Shown here in pieces: positions 25,392 through 32,902 of a DNA stretch of 58,968 bases; the stretch's first letter is position 1; each line of letters starts with the position of its first letter. A program made the translations under genes and the position numbers. A model generated the notes under the pieces. The model made no database searches and was not told the origin of the DNA. It was given only the letters and a program-made list of their open reading frames with translations. The DNA lies in assembly GCA_014730275.1 (NCBI GenBank), contig WJIL01000071.1, forward strand, positions 1-58,968, given 5' to 3'. The DNA is from Candidatus Lokiarchaeota archaeon (lineage in GTDB: Archaea > Asgardarchaeota > Thorarchaeia > Thorarchaeales > Thorarchaeaceae).

Positions 25392-27188
25392 TCACGCATT
25401 TTTTGCTCGAATTAACACAACAATGAATAATCCCACTACAACGACAGCGCTAATGAATACATGAAGAAATGCATTTTGCCCATTTGGATACCAGTCAATA
25501 CTTGACGCATCTCCTCCAACCAGATATGGTCCCCAGCCCCCATAGTTGCTCCAGTAGTTGCCACCAGTTGTAGAGTTGTACCAGGTATTCTCTATCCCGT
25601 AGTCTACTGCGAGTGGGATTCTATCGGCGGTGAAGCTATTTCCGTAGATGAAGTTGTTTGTACAAGACGGTAAGAGGGTAATACACGATTGCATGATTTC
25701 CCGGAACTGGTTTTGCGCTATGGTGGATGAGTTGCAGTTGACCATATGGACGCCATAAGAGAATCCGGATATGTTGTTGCGACAAATGGAAACCTCATTC
25801 ATGCCATGGATAGCTACACCAGATCTATAGTAGGGTACTGGCGTAAGTTTCGGAATGAACGGATCAATTTTATTGCTGCCTCCACCAGCCCAATTCGACT
25901 TTGTTTCGAGGTTTTGTAGGCTCATTTGGTTGTTCGTGAGATTCCTATCCAAATGCATTGAATTGTTGAGAGCAGAAAGCCCAGTGGAGTAATATGCCCA
26001 GATGCCGCTTGCACGCAAAACGCCTGGCACCAAGTCGAGATCATTCATTGATATTGTACAATCGGATCCGTTAACAAGAGAGAAGCCCTGATTGCAGGCT
26101 GAGAATTGGTTCTCACTGGCTGTGAACGATTCAGACGTAGTCACCTCAACAGCAACACCGCAGGACTGCGTTGCAGTATTCTTGACGCTGCAATTATCTG
26201 ATTCGTGAATCCACACTCCCGAATGTGAATACGAAATGACACTATCTATCACACTGCACCCCGGTGAGAACGCGAGCAGAGCAGCGGTTGATACATTTTT
26301 GAAATCACCATCTCTCAGGGTAATGCTTTCTGAATCAACTATGATTATCTGAGAATAATTGCTGCACGCCAACACTCGCTTATGATTCTCACGGAGATAG
26401 AGAATCTTGCGCCCTCCAACCTCATTTCCTTCAATTTCATGCTCGAAATACCGCAGAGGATTCTCGTCAAATCTAGCAAATTCTATTCCCCCGCTTGTCA
26501 TTTTATTGTTGATAATGCCACAGGCCGTTGTTTGAGAGACGTAAATCGCGGACTGGGTACAATTCAATAGCGTGTTTTCGCATACTTGTGATGAAGCTGT
26601 TTCTTGGAGACCGATTCCGTAAAACGAATCACTAATGTCGCTGTTGCGAACAACGCATGACGTAGAATTTTCCAGAAGGATTCCACATCCTGAGAGCGTA
26701 ATCGAACTATTCATAACTCTGCAATATTCCGAATTATGCAGGGCAATACCAACAGAGGTATTACTCGTGGAGCAATTCACTATCTTCCCGTTGCTAACAT
26801 TGTCTAGAACAACAATTGCTTCTTGAGAAGATACAGAGAAGAAGTAATTCAATAGATACATATCGTGAAAACCATCTCCAACAAAACTACAGTTTCTAAG
26901 AATGAAATGGTAGCTAGTATTCTCAAATACCAGTGCAGGGACCACGCTGGTTATGTTGAACCCGTCAATCATGTAGGGGTTCTCTTCGGTCCCGTTTCCA
27001 CTCGATGACCATAATTCGAAATCAGACTTTGAAGAGATAATGATTGCATCTTCAGTTTCTATGTAGGACGTATTTGAGCCAACCGAAAAAGACCCGTTCC
27101 TTACGGATACTGTGGCTCTTGTCCGTATATGTATATTCAGCAGTGTCACCGAAACTAGTACCAATAAAAGGCAAACCCTAGTTCTCAA
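25392..27188 (-). CDS. Surface right-handed beta-helix (NosD/PbH1-type) protein
   Basis: A 598-residue protein from TTG 27188, with AGGGAGG just upstream. A signal peptide (VCLLLVLVSVTLLNIHI) leads into a motif seen at the head of such proteins, GNGTEENPYMIDGFNI. About 20 parallel beta-helix rungs follow, with the recurring N-x-I/S pattern (SGCGILLENSTSCVVRNS-like turns). The GGNYWSNYGG motif near residue 548 typically ends archaeal NosD-like repeats. A C-terminal membrane helix (VFISAVVVVGLFIVVLI) anchors it outside the cell. Such helices often bind or cleave carbohydrate; no catalytic residues can be named. Confidence 0.88.
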   Translation of the reverse strand: MRTRVCLLLVLVSVTLLNIHIRTRATVSVRNGSFSVGSNTSYIETEDAIIISSKSDFELWSSSGNGTEENPYMIDGFNITSVVPALVFENTSYHFILRNCSFVGDGFHDMYLLNYFFSVSSQEAIVVLDNVSNGKIVNCSTSNTSVGIALHNSEYCRVMNSSITLSGCGILLENSTSCVVRNSDISDSFYGIGLQETASSQVCENTLLNCTQSAIYVSQTTACGIINNKMTSGGIEFARFDENPLRYFEHEIEGNEVGGRKILYLRENHKRVLACSNYSQIIIVDSESITLRDGDFKNVSTAALLAFSPGCSVIDSVISYSHSGVWIHESDNCSVKNTATQSCGVAVEVTTSESFTASENQFSACNQGFSLVNGSDCTISMNDLDLVPGVLRASGIWAYYSTGLSALNNSMHLDRNLTNNQMSLQNLETKSNWAGGGSNKIDPFIPKLTPVPYYRSGVAIHGMNEVSICRNNISGFSYGVHMVNCNSSTIAQNQFREIMQSCITLLPSCTNNFIYGNSFTADRIPLAVDYGIENTWYNSTTGGNYWSNYGGWGPYLVGGDASSIDWYPNGQNAFLHVFISAVVVVGLFIVVLIRAKNA

Positions 27189-27219
27189 TTTCCTCCCTAA
27201 TTCACTTTTGGTTTCATCT

Positions 27220-27228
27220 AAATATAAA
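27220..27228 (-). promoter_or_regulatory. TATA-box candidate for the beta-helix protein gene
   Basis: On the minus strand tttatattt lies about 32-40 nt before TTG 27188, leaving a short leader that contains the AGGGAGG ribosome-binding site. Confidence 0.5.
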
Positions 27229-27374
27229 CTCTGTGGCCGGATTCCTTAGCAATGTTTTACGCGCATGAAAAGTGAAGATTAACAAAACAAGCATAAATTC
27301 CTTTTCAAGTTTATACACCCAAGTACATCGAGGATGATGGAACGTGCCCCCACTGGGAACGAGACGACCAGTTC

Positions 27375-27527
27375 ATGATAGACTTCCCAGAAGTGGCCGA
27401 GCAGTATCTTAGAGATATAGAAACGGATGGGGAGATCTGTGCTCACTGTCTCTGGTATGCAGTTGACATGACAGGGGAGACCATATGCCTCTATGAAGAT
27501 GATGAGGGAGATGATAACCGTGACTGA
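27375..27527 (+). CDS. Small Cys-containing protein, possibly 5' truncated
   Basis: From ATG 27375 the frame encodes 50 residues (MIDFPEVAEQYL, then CAHCLWYAVD) and stops at TGA 27525. The same frame stays open upstream to about 27297 and there encodes TCPHWERDD, so a CxxH plus CxxC zinc site would be complete only with an earlier start; no ATG, GTG or TTG exists there. Either the 5' end has an indel or the shorter product is real. The next gene's GTG overlaps its stop by 8 nt, which supports translation. Family unknown. Confidence 0.45.
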   Translation: MIDFPEVAEQYLRDIETDGEICAHCLWYAVDMTGETICLYEDDEGDDNRD

Positions 27528-27729
27528 TACTGACGAGTATGTAGACCTATTGGGCAGGTTCTATAGAGGGCATCTTCAGGAAATGCTATCTATAGATGAA
27601 TTGATAGAAGCTTTCAACGCGTTTCTAGAGGAACACCTAGACAGTGATATCGAACCTGTCACCCGGGTCAATATGTACAGTATCCTTCCGGCCTACAGCA
27701 AACGTCTACGCAACTCGACACCTTGTTAA
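27520..27729 (+). CDS. Small acidic helical protein (69 aa)
   Basis: GTG 27520 is chosen because GAGGGAG (27504-27510) lies 9 nt upstream; in-frame ATGs at 27493-27511 are upstream alternatives. The product (MTDTDEYVDLLGRFYRG) is acidic and helical, with LSIDELIEAFNAFLEEHLDSD in the middle. It overlaps the preceding gene's stop and is followed closely by a zinc-finger gene, so it is part of a compact accessory operon. No family recognised. Confidence 0.5.
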   Translation: MTDTDEYVDLLGRFYRGHLQEMLSIDELIEAFNAFLEEHLDSDIEPVTRVNMYSILPAYSKRLRNSTPC

Positions 27730-27745
27730 GGTATGACGAGAGACC

Positions 27746-28165
27746 ATGATTATGCCTCGTGACAAGAAAGGGAGTAAGGTGTACAAGCGCAGCATCATTC
27801 TGGATCGTACAGTCAAGGGTAGGAAGTATTTCAAGAGCTCCATCCCCCCCGCTCTTGTGCGAGAGGTTCAGGATGGTGCCGCTGATTTTGTTCCCTTTGT
27901 TGGACTTGTAACGGAAGACGATATCCTGTTCTTTGAGGAGATGCCAACTCAGACGTTGCGCTGCCCCTTCTGCGATGTTGAGATTGACCCCCATGAAGTG
28001 GATGAGTGTTCCTGTGGTGCGGGGGTATCGCTTGAAGAGACACCCGATGCTGTGGGTGTTCCCAACTACGAACCGGTCTCAGGGCTTGTGTATCCGCTGT
28101 TACCTGATGATGTGGTTGATAGGATACAAGGTACGGGACTCGTTACTGTCTACTTTTCTCGGTGA
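27746..28165 (+). CDS. Zinc-ribbon protein with basic N-terminal domain (139 aa)
   Basis: A 139-residue protein. The basic beginning (MPRDKKGSKVYKRSIILDRTVKGRKYFKSSIPP, written here only as its outline: Lys/Arg-rich, strand-like) could bind nucleic acid. A treble-clef-like zinc site CPFC...CSCG lies at about 71-93. The C-terminal half is acidic and Pro/Val-rich. ATG 27746 or 27752 may be the start. Its neighbours are similarly small orphans, a setting typical of viral or plasmid-derived genes, though no integrase is visible. Confidence 0.55.
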   Translation: MIMPRDKKGSKVYKRSIILDRTVKGRKYFKSSIPPALVREVQDGAADFVPFVGLVTEDDILFFEEMPTQTLRCPFCDVEIDPHEVDECSCGAGVSLEETPDAVGVPNYEPVSGLVYPLLPDDVVDRIQGTGLVTVYFSR

Positions 28166-28273
28166 GTTCGCTGATTTTCGATTTTGCGAAAGGTATCGGA
28201 CCCATGGTTCCATATATGGCAATATTCGGCTGAATAATGGCGAGCTTAAATACTAACCCCGACACAAGACAGC

Positions 28274-28633
28274 ATGAGGCACAGAATAGCTAACGCGGTA
28301 CTTACAAAGAAGCAGAACGATATCGAGTATAACGGCTTTTGGAAACCAGCCAACACGAAGCCCGACGGAGAGTATGTCCTTGTCTGGGTTTCGGACTGGC
28401 TCAAGCAGGATTGGGGGTTCTACTGTTACATCTCACTTGATGCGTACAGGCAGGACCTTGATGGGATTCACGGCGTGATTGAAGAGCTCAACTTTCGTGG
28501 AACCGATGTATACGTTGAGATGGTTGACCATTCGCCCGGGTTGAAGGAGTTCTACAGCAAGGAATACAGCAGAAGCAAGATTTCACACTATCATATCCTT
28601 AAGCCGGAAACATGGGCGGGTGCTGCAAGATGA
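28274..28633 (+). CDS. Hypothetical protein (119 aa) of the accessory island
   Basis: A 119-residue soluble alpha/beta protein with many aromatic residues (FWKPAN, WVSDWLKQDWGFYCY, HYHILKPETW). No motif identifies it. It begins 108 nt after the zinc-ribbon gene, behind an AT-rich stretch (gcttaaatac) that may be a TATA box. It is followed by a very small gene. It looks like a real gene by composition; function unknown. Confidence 0.55.
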   Translation: MRHRIANAVLTKKQNDIEYNGFWKPANTKPDGEYVLVWVSDWLKQDWGFYCYISLDAYRQDLDGIHGVIEELNFRGTDVYVEMVDHSPGLKEFYSKEYSRSKISHYHILKPETWAGAAR

Positions 28634-28663
28634 GATTACACGAGATTGGTAGGAGATGAATGT

Positions 28664-28792
28664 ATGGCGGAAAAACTGACAGATGAACAACGAGATGAAC
28701 CAAAGCACAATATCAAAGAAGCCTTGGGCTACAACGATTTCGTATCGGATGAAATCATCGCTATTGGTAAGAGCGAGGGGATCAGTGATTAG
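28664..28792 (+). CDS. Very small acidic protein (42 aa)
   Basis: ATG 28664 follows AGGAG (28651-28655) by 8 nt. The product is 42 residues: MAEKLTDEQRDEP at the start and IIAIGKSEGISD at the end, helical and acidic. It begins 30 nt after the preceding gene. The good ribosome-binding site and protein-like composition support it; the function is unknown. Confidence 0.4.
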   Translation: MAEKLTDEQRDEPKHNIKEALGYNDFVSDEIIAIGKSEGISD

Positions 28793-29134
28793 ATTGACAA
28801 TCTAGTTTCCAAATCGATGATACATATAGAACGTATCTCCAAACACCTGAGAAGAATCAGGACATTGGTCATCAAAACAGCATAAGCAACCGATAGGGAT
28901 ATCTGTGGTTGGTATCCTTGCCCTTCTATTTTTCTGATTTGATTTGGATGATGTGCCTCATCATGCCACTTTGATTGACCCATGGTCGCATACCCCGATT
29001 GCTACCCACAGCTCCATAACTTGAGCTTTGTGCAGACTGAAGTTAAACAAGGTACATCCTTAGTCCGGGTTGGAGGAGTTTAGTTGTGTTCATATCCTCA
29101 AACCCGGGATGTATCCAGGTAGTGGACGAGATTG
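28793..29134. other. Intergenic region with a long imperfect hairpin
   Basis: No convincing gene. A 64-codon minus-strand frame (28789-28983) has no ribosome-binding site or family. The notable structure is the hairpin at 29051-29116, listed separately. Confidence 0.4.
29051..29116 (-). terminator. Long hairpin downstream of the DUF1015 gene
   Basis: Positions 29065-29077 pair with 29095-29107 (13 bp, one mismatch, 17-nt loop). An outer stem joins 29051-29058 to 29108-29116 with one bulged base. It starts 18 nt beyond the stop of the minus-strand gene and is followed by TTGTTTAACTT, so it may end that transcript. It could instead be a small element remnant. Confidence 0.4.
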
Positions 29135-30475
29135 TTAATCTGGCAACTCAAGTACATTAATAGTAAAGCCAGAATAGCATTTTGGCGCGAAAAACGTGCT
29201 CTTACTCGGCATACATTCGAAGTTCTTTGATACAGCCTCAACTTCCTCGACTTTCGTGGGGTTCATGAAGAAGACGGCTTGATACTCGTTGTTGACTGCT
29301 TCAATGGATTCCTCTACGGCGTCACCGATATCTTTGATGTACTCCACATATCCACCACCCGAAATCGAACTCTCTGCCAGCTTGTCCTTGCCTATTCCGA
29401 GCAACCTGTCGAGGATGAGAGCATGGAGAATACTCACATCGAGCTTTCTCAGTTCTTCTGACTTATCTGTCAGCATTTCGTCCATCACATCTTCATCTTT
29501 GAGAGTCAGAGTATAGAAGTTGCCATCGTCCATATAGAGACCGAACGCGTGTTTGCCTTTCTCAAATTGCTTTTCCATCAATTCAAACATCCTTTCCTTG
29601 TCGGGGGAGACATGCACATCGAAGTAGACCTTGAGCTTATCCAGAAGCTTGCTCTTCGAGAACCCCTCAACATTCTGAACGAGCCTGTGAGTTGGTAACA
29701 CGACGAGGCCGGGGTTATCTATGTTGACAAACGTGAGCATTCGGTACTTCGCTGCTTCGAGGTCTGGATTCTCCCGCATAAGCGCGAGAGCTGTTTTGTA
29801 CCGGTGGTGCCCGTCTGCGATGATGACGTACTTGTCGTCCATGTGTTTTTGAATCGCATCTTTGGATTCATTATTGCTGATTTTCCAGATTCTGTGTCGT
29901 ACACCTTCGTTGTCCGTTATGTCAATGACGGCGTTGTTATCCATTGCGCCTTCTAGAACACTATCGACATTGCCTTCGTGATCTGGATAGATAACAAAGA
30001 TTTGGCCAAACTGGGCCATGCACTGCCTGCTGAGGTTGAGCCGATCCTGGATGTCCTTTGGCATGGTCTCCTCATGTTGCAACACCCCGGCGAATGACCC
30101 TTCTTCTGGCTCTTCTGTGGCGAAATCCTCAAGCCGGAGAAGACCGATGAAACCAAATCTGAACATTTCCTTCCCGTGGACTTCAAAATTCTGGCCATAC
30201 ACGTAGAAGGATTCTTCATCTTCCTGTTTCAAGATATCCTTCTCAATCCACCTATGAAGAATATCTCGTGCCCTAGTATACTGGTTATCCGATTCCGTGT
30301 CGTTTTTTCTTGGTTTGTTCTTGATAACCCAGGCGATATTGTATTCCGACTTGTTCTGAAGCTTGTCGACTTTTTCACCTTCGATAACATCATACGGAGG
30401 GGAAACCACATTGGAAAGATCCTCGACTTTTTCTTTGTTGTATCTGTGCGCTTTGAAAGGAACCACTTTGACCAT
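29135..30475 (-). CDS. DUF1015 family protein
   Basis: A 446-residue protein of the DUF1015 family, sometimes mislabelled SpoOJ/ParB-like. Typical features are the start VKVVPFKAHRYN, VSPPYDVI, FIGLLRLEDF, and the motif IIADGHHRYKTALA around residue 225, which holds conserved Asp, His and Arg residues. DUF1015 genes are often found beside serC and serA in bacteria, which suggests a role in serine metabolism; that neighbourhood is from general knowledge and the biochemical role remains uncertain to me. Here serC lies 9 kb away. The protein is soluble and full length. Confidence 0.85.
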   Translation of the reverse strand: MVKVVPFKAHRYNKEKVEDLSNVVSPPYDVIEGEKVDKLQNKSEYNIAWVIKNKPRKNDTESDNQYTRARDILHRWIEKDILKQEDEESFYVYGQNFEVHGKEMFRFGFIGLLRLEDFATEEPEEGSFAGVLQHEETMPKDIQDRLNLSRQCMAQFGQIFVIYPDHEGNVDSVLEGAMDNNAVIDITDNEGVRHRIWKISNNESKDAIQKHMDDKYVIIADGHHRYKTALALMRENPDLEAAKYRMLTFVNIDNPGLVVLPTHRLVQNVEGFSKSKLLDKLKVYFDVHVSPDKERMFELMEKQFEKGKHAFGLYMDDGNFYTLTLKDEDVMDEMLTDKSEELRKLDVSILHALILDRLLGIGKDKLAESSISGGGYVEYIKDIGDAVEESIEAVNNEYQAVFFMNPTKVEEVEAVSKNFECMPSKSTFFAPKCYSGFTINVLELPD

Positions 30476-30698
30476 AATCTACCGCATCCTAGTACGTATC
30501 TTGCTGTTTGACTTCAATCCAAGGGATGGCTATCTTAAGCTTTTCTTAGTATTCATTGAATAACATGCGATGCTTTGATTCATGAATCAAGCTGAAATTC
30601 TCAGCGTAGTGATAGAACCCGCCTGATTTCTATTCCCAAACGTCAAACTTAAATGCTAAAAATATAGCACACGTAAAGCCAAACTAATCCGGGGAGAT

Positions 30699-30980
30699 GT
30701 GACAAGTACTTTGAAGTTCTGTGACAAGTGTGGGGCCTTAATGCTGCCTGTTCGCGAAAATGAGAATAAGAAAACGAAGCTATTCAGATGCCGTGAGTGT
30801 GGTCATGAACAACGCGTTCGGAAAGCGCCTGAATATCGGATAGAACACCGGATAGAGCATGGTCCTCGGGAGAAGATTGTTGTTGTTGAAGAAGACCGAA
30901 CGATTAAGCGGGAGATGACCGAGGACGAAAAGCGGGAACGCCGGAAGCAAATCTACGAGCATTTCGATGCAGAAAGTTGA
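30699..30980 (+). CDS. RPB9/TFS-type zinc-ribbon protein
   Basis: A 93-residue protein. The N-terminal zinc ribbon FCDKCG...FRCRECGHEQ (C-x2-C-x18-C-x2-C) matches the N-terminal ribbon of archaeal RNA polymerase subunit M, TFS and RPB9. The second half is not the TFIIS-type ribbon with a DE catalytic pair but a charged helix (EMTEDEKRERRKQIYEHF). It therefore cannot cleave transcripts as TFS does and is better called an RPOL9-like protein. The start is GTG 30699 or TTG 30711, neither with ideal spacing from GGGGAG (30691-30696). Confidence 0.75.
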   Translation: MTSTLKFCDKCGALMLPVRENENKKTKLFRCRECGHEQRVRKAPEYRIEHRIEHGPREKIVVVEEDRTIKREMTEDEKRERRKQIYEHFDAES

Positions 30981-31116
30981 GGCCCGCCTAGGATAACTTT
31001 ATGTTTCGCACCTTAATATTGCAAATGTGATGCAAAGGGACTGTGTAGGACCGGCCACTTTTTCTTTGGTGGCAATCTTTTGCAGGCACATCGGCTATGA
31101 ACCTGGAGGTGCTTAC

Positions 31117-31995
31117 TTGACAAGAATAGAATTGCATCGTGATTGTACTGATTTTGTGCTGTCTGAAGGGAGCGTTGCTGACAAACTCAGACTATTTGTT
31201 GCTGGGTTTGAAATGCCCGACGGAATGCTCGAGGATCTCTTTGGGGAAATCAATGACATCCAGAATCCTGATGGTGGTATTCCCTTTGAACTTTGGAACG
31301 AAAACCCGAGTTCAGTAAAACAAACTGCTGAGTTGCTTTCCCTTATTTGTAAATCCGGGAAGGCTCCCGACGTTCTCAAGAATGCAATGGCCGGGTTTCT
31401 GGTTTCTCGCCAAAAGAAGGATGGTGGATTCGGAGAGGCACTCAATCTAGACACCTTGATTGAAGATCGCTGGGGCAACAGCAGCGGGCGAGAATGGTAC
31501 CCAGTAGGCGTCAGCATTACTTGGTTGACTGGAAAAGCACTTGAGGCCCTCTGTTGTATCGATTATGAAGAAGAACACCGCCTTCGAAAAGCAAGAGATT
31601 TTCTCATATATAATCAGAATGAGGACGGTCATTGGCCCAACTACAAAGAATCAAAGACCTCTGATCCTCTTGGCACTGGCAATATCTTGCCAGCTTTGAG
31701 GGCTGTTGGAGTTCATGAAGACCACGATGCCCTACAAGATGGCAAAGCGGCACTTCTTCATCATCTCAAAACCTCAATAGAAGAAGAAAACGTTTGTGAC
31801 ATGGTGGATATTGTCTCTGTAGGGAAACCTGAGACAAAAAGTGAGAAAGCACTGCTCAAAGATGCACTAGAACTCATAGCGGAAAAACAGCGTGAAAATG
31901 GTTGCTGGGCATACATCGGACTCAACAAAAGCGACCCAGAGCTGAGTTCTCTTCTCGCTTATGCATTCAAAGTAGTTGCAGATCGCTACTTGTGA
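31117..31995 (+). CDS. Prenyltransferase/terpene-cyclase-like alpha-alpha toroid protein
   Basis: The start TTG 31117 is chosen because GGAGGTG (31105-31111) lies 7 nt upstream; the in-frame GTG 31027 and ATG 31030 lack such a site. The 292-residue product contains QW-like repeats: IQNPDGGIPFELW, QKKDGGFGEA, NQNEDGHWPNY and QRENGCWAYIG. These repeats form the toroid of squalene-hopene cyclases and protein prenyltransferases. The DxDD of cyclases is not seen, and the protein is about half the size of a full cyclase. It may be a single-barrel prenyltransferase-like enzyme or binding protein; the substrate is unknown. Confidence 0.75.
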   Translation: MTRIELHRDCTDFVLSEGSVADKLRLFVAGFEMPDGMLEDLFGEINDIQNPDGGIPFELWNENPSSVKQTAELLSLICKSGKAPDVLKNAMAGFLVSRQKKDGGFGEALNLDTLIEDRWGNSSGREWYPVGVSITWLTGKALEALCCIDYEEEHRLRKARDFLIYNQNEDGHWPNYKESKTSDPLGTGNILPALRAVGVHEDHDALQDGKAALLHHLKTSIEEENVCDMVDIVSVGKPETKSEKALLKDALELIAEKQRENGCWAYIGLNKSDPELSSLLAYAFKVVADRYL

Positions 31996-32146
31996 GGCCT
32001 TATCGGGTTCGCTATATGCTCTGTGAACCTGCTTAAACTCTCACTTCAACCGAACAAAAAGCGCCACCGTTTCCCACAAACACAACACTTTACATGGGCT
32101 TCGCAATTAAGAAAATTGCTGGTACATCGGAGCGTGCGATTCAAGC

Positions 32147-32629
32147 TTGAATCTGAAAGTCAGAAGAAATGGAGAAATCATTGAGTTACGAAAGGTCGAG
32201 TTGGAGCCACTTTCTCCACCACTATACCAATGCACGATAGGCTACAATTCACTCCGCCGTTTGGGTTTTTCCATATCGTTCATTCGACCCAAGAAAAAGG
32301 CTTCTGGCAAGTTTGAAAGAATCAAGTACAGCTTCATTGAAAGAGGTCATATGACCAAGCAACTTGAGAAAGACCTTGATCCCGATATGAAACGTGGGAT
32401 CCTCAACCAGTTGCCCCGTGGAGATTTCAATATCCACTTACTTCTTACACAAGTTCCCCGGCGTGGAGTCAATATTCGTTTAGATAAGTTCACCTACGAG
32501 TTTACCAGCTGTATTCTGATGCGGAAAAACCAGGTCCTTGATGTTGTGATGGACACCGATACGACTCGACAGATTATGATGCCAACCTACGAAGAGGGCT
32601 CCGGAGGCGGCGCTGAATCAGCTGTATAA
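32147..32629 (+). CDS. Hypothetical beta-rich protein (160 aa)
   Basis: TTG 32147 gives MNLKVRRNGEIIELRKVELEPL. The 160-residue product is basic and strand-rich (YQCTIGYNSL, FSISFIRPKKKASG, FNIHLLLTQVP), ending in a Gly/Ser/Glu linker. It has no signal peptide and no known family. It faces the small membrane-protein gene on the other strand with a 4-nt gap between the stops. Confidence 0.55.
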   Translation: MNLKVRRNGEIIELRKVELEPLSPPLYQCTIGYNSLRRLGFSISFIRPKKKASGKFERIKYSFIERGHMTKQLEKDLDPDMKRGILNQLPRGDFNIHLLLTQVPRRGVNIRLDKFTYEFTSCILMRKNQVLDVVMDTDTTRQIMMPTYEEGSGGGAESAV

Positions 32630-32633
32630 GAAC

Positions 32634-32792
32634 CTACAGTTCTCGTGTGAAGGGTGTGGATTCTTCCTCAAGAGCTTGAAGCTCTTCTCTCTTCTTTTTC
32701 GTTTTGTAAGCTTCCAGTCCTGCCTTGCCAACGAGGATAATCATCGGCAGGAAATACCAAATGAATAATAGCGTTAGGTCCAATTGTAGCAT
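32634..32792 (-). CDS. Small single-pass membrane protein (52 aa)
   Basis: A 52-residue protein on the minus strand from ATG 32792. Residues 4-26 form one membrane helix (LDLTLLFIWYFLPMIILVG), followed by a basic and Glu-rich helix (YKTKKKREELQALEEE). No ribosome-binding site is seen, but a TATA-like CTTAAA lies about 35 nt upstream, so the transcript may be leaderless. The N-out, charged-helix-in layout is typical of small membrane regulators. The function is unknown. Confidence 0.5.
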   Translation of the reverse strand: MLQLDLTLLFIWYFLPMIILVGKAGLEAYKTKKKREELQALEEESTPFTREL

Positions 32793-32902
32793 CGTCAACA
32801 AATTTCAGGAATATTTTGCTGGTTTAAGCGTATTGCCTAAGGCATCGGCCGCATCCTTTATTTCGGCTAGCAACTGATACTGGTTTGTTGTGGAGATTCA
32901 CC

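Noticed and set aside
28789-28983. Minus-strand frame of 64 codons
   Set aside because: No ribosome-binding site, no family and an unlikely composition; it overlaps the end of a better small gene.
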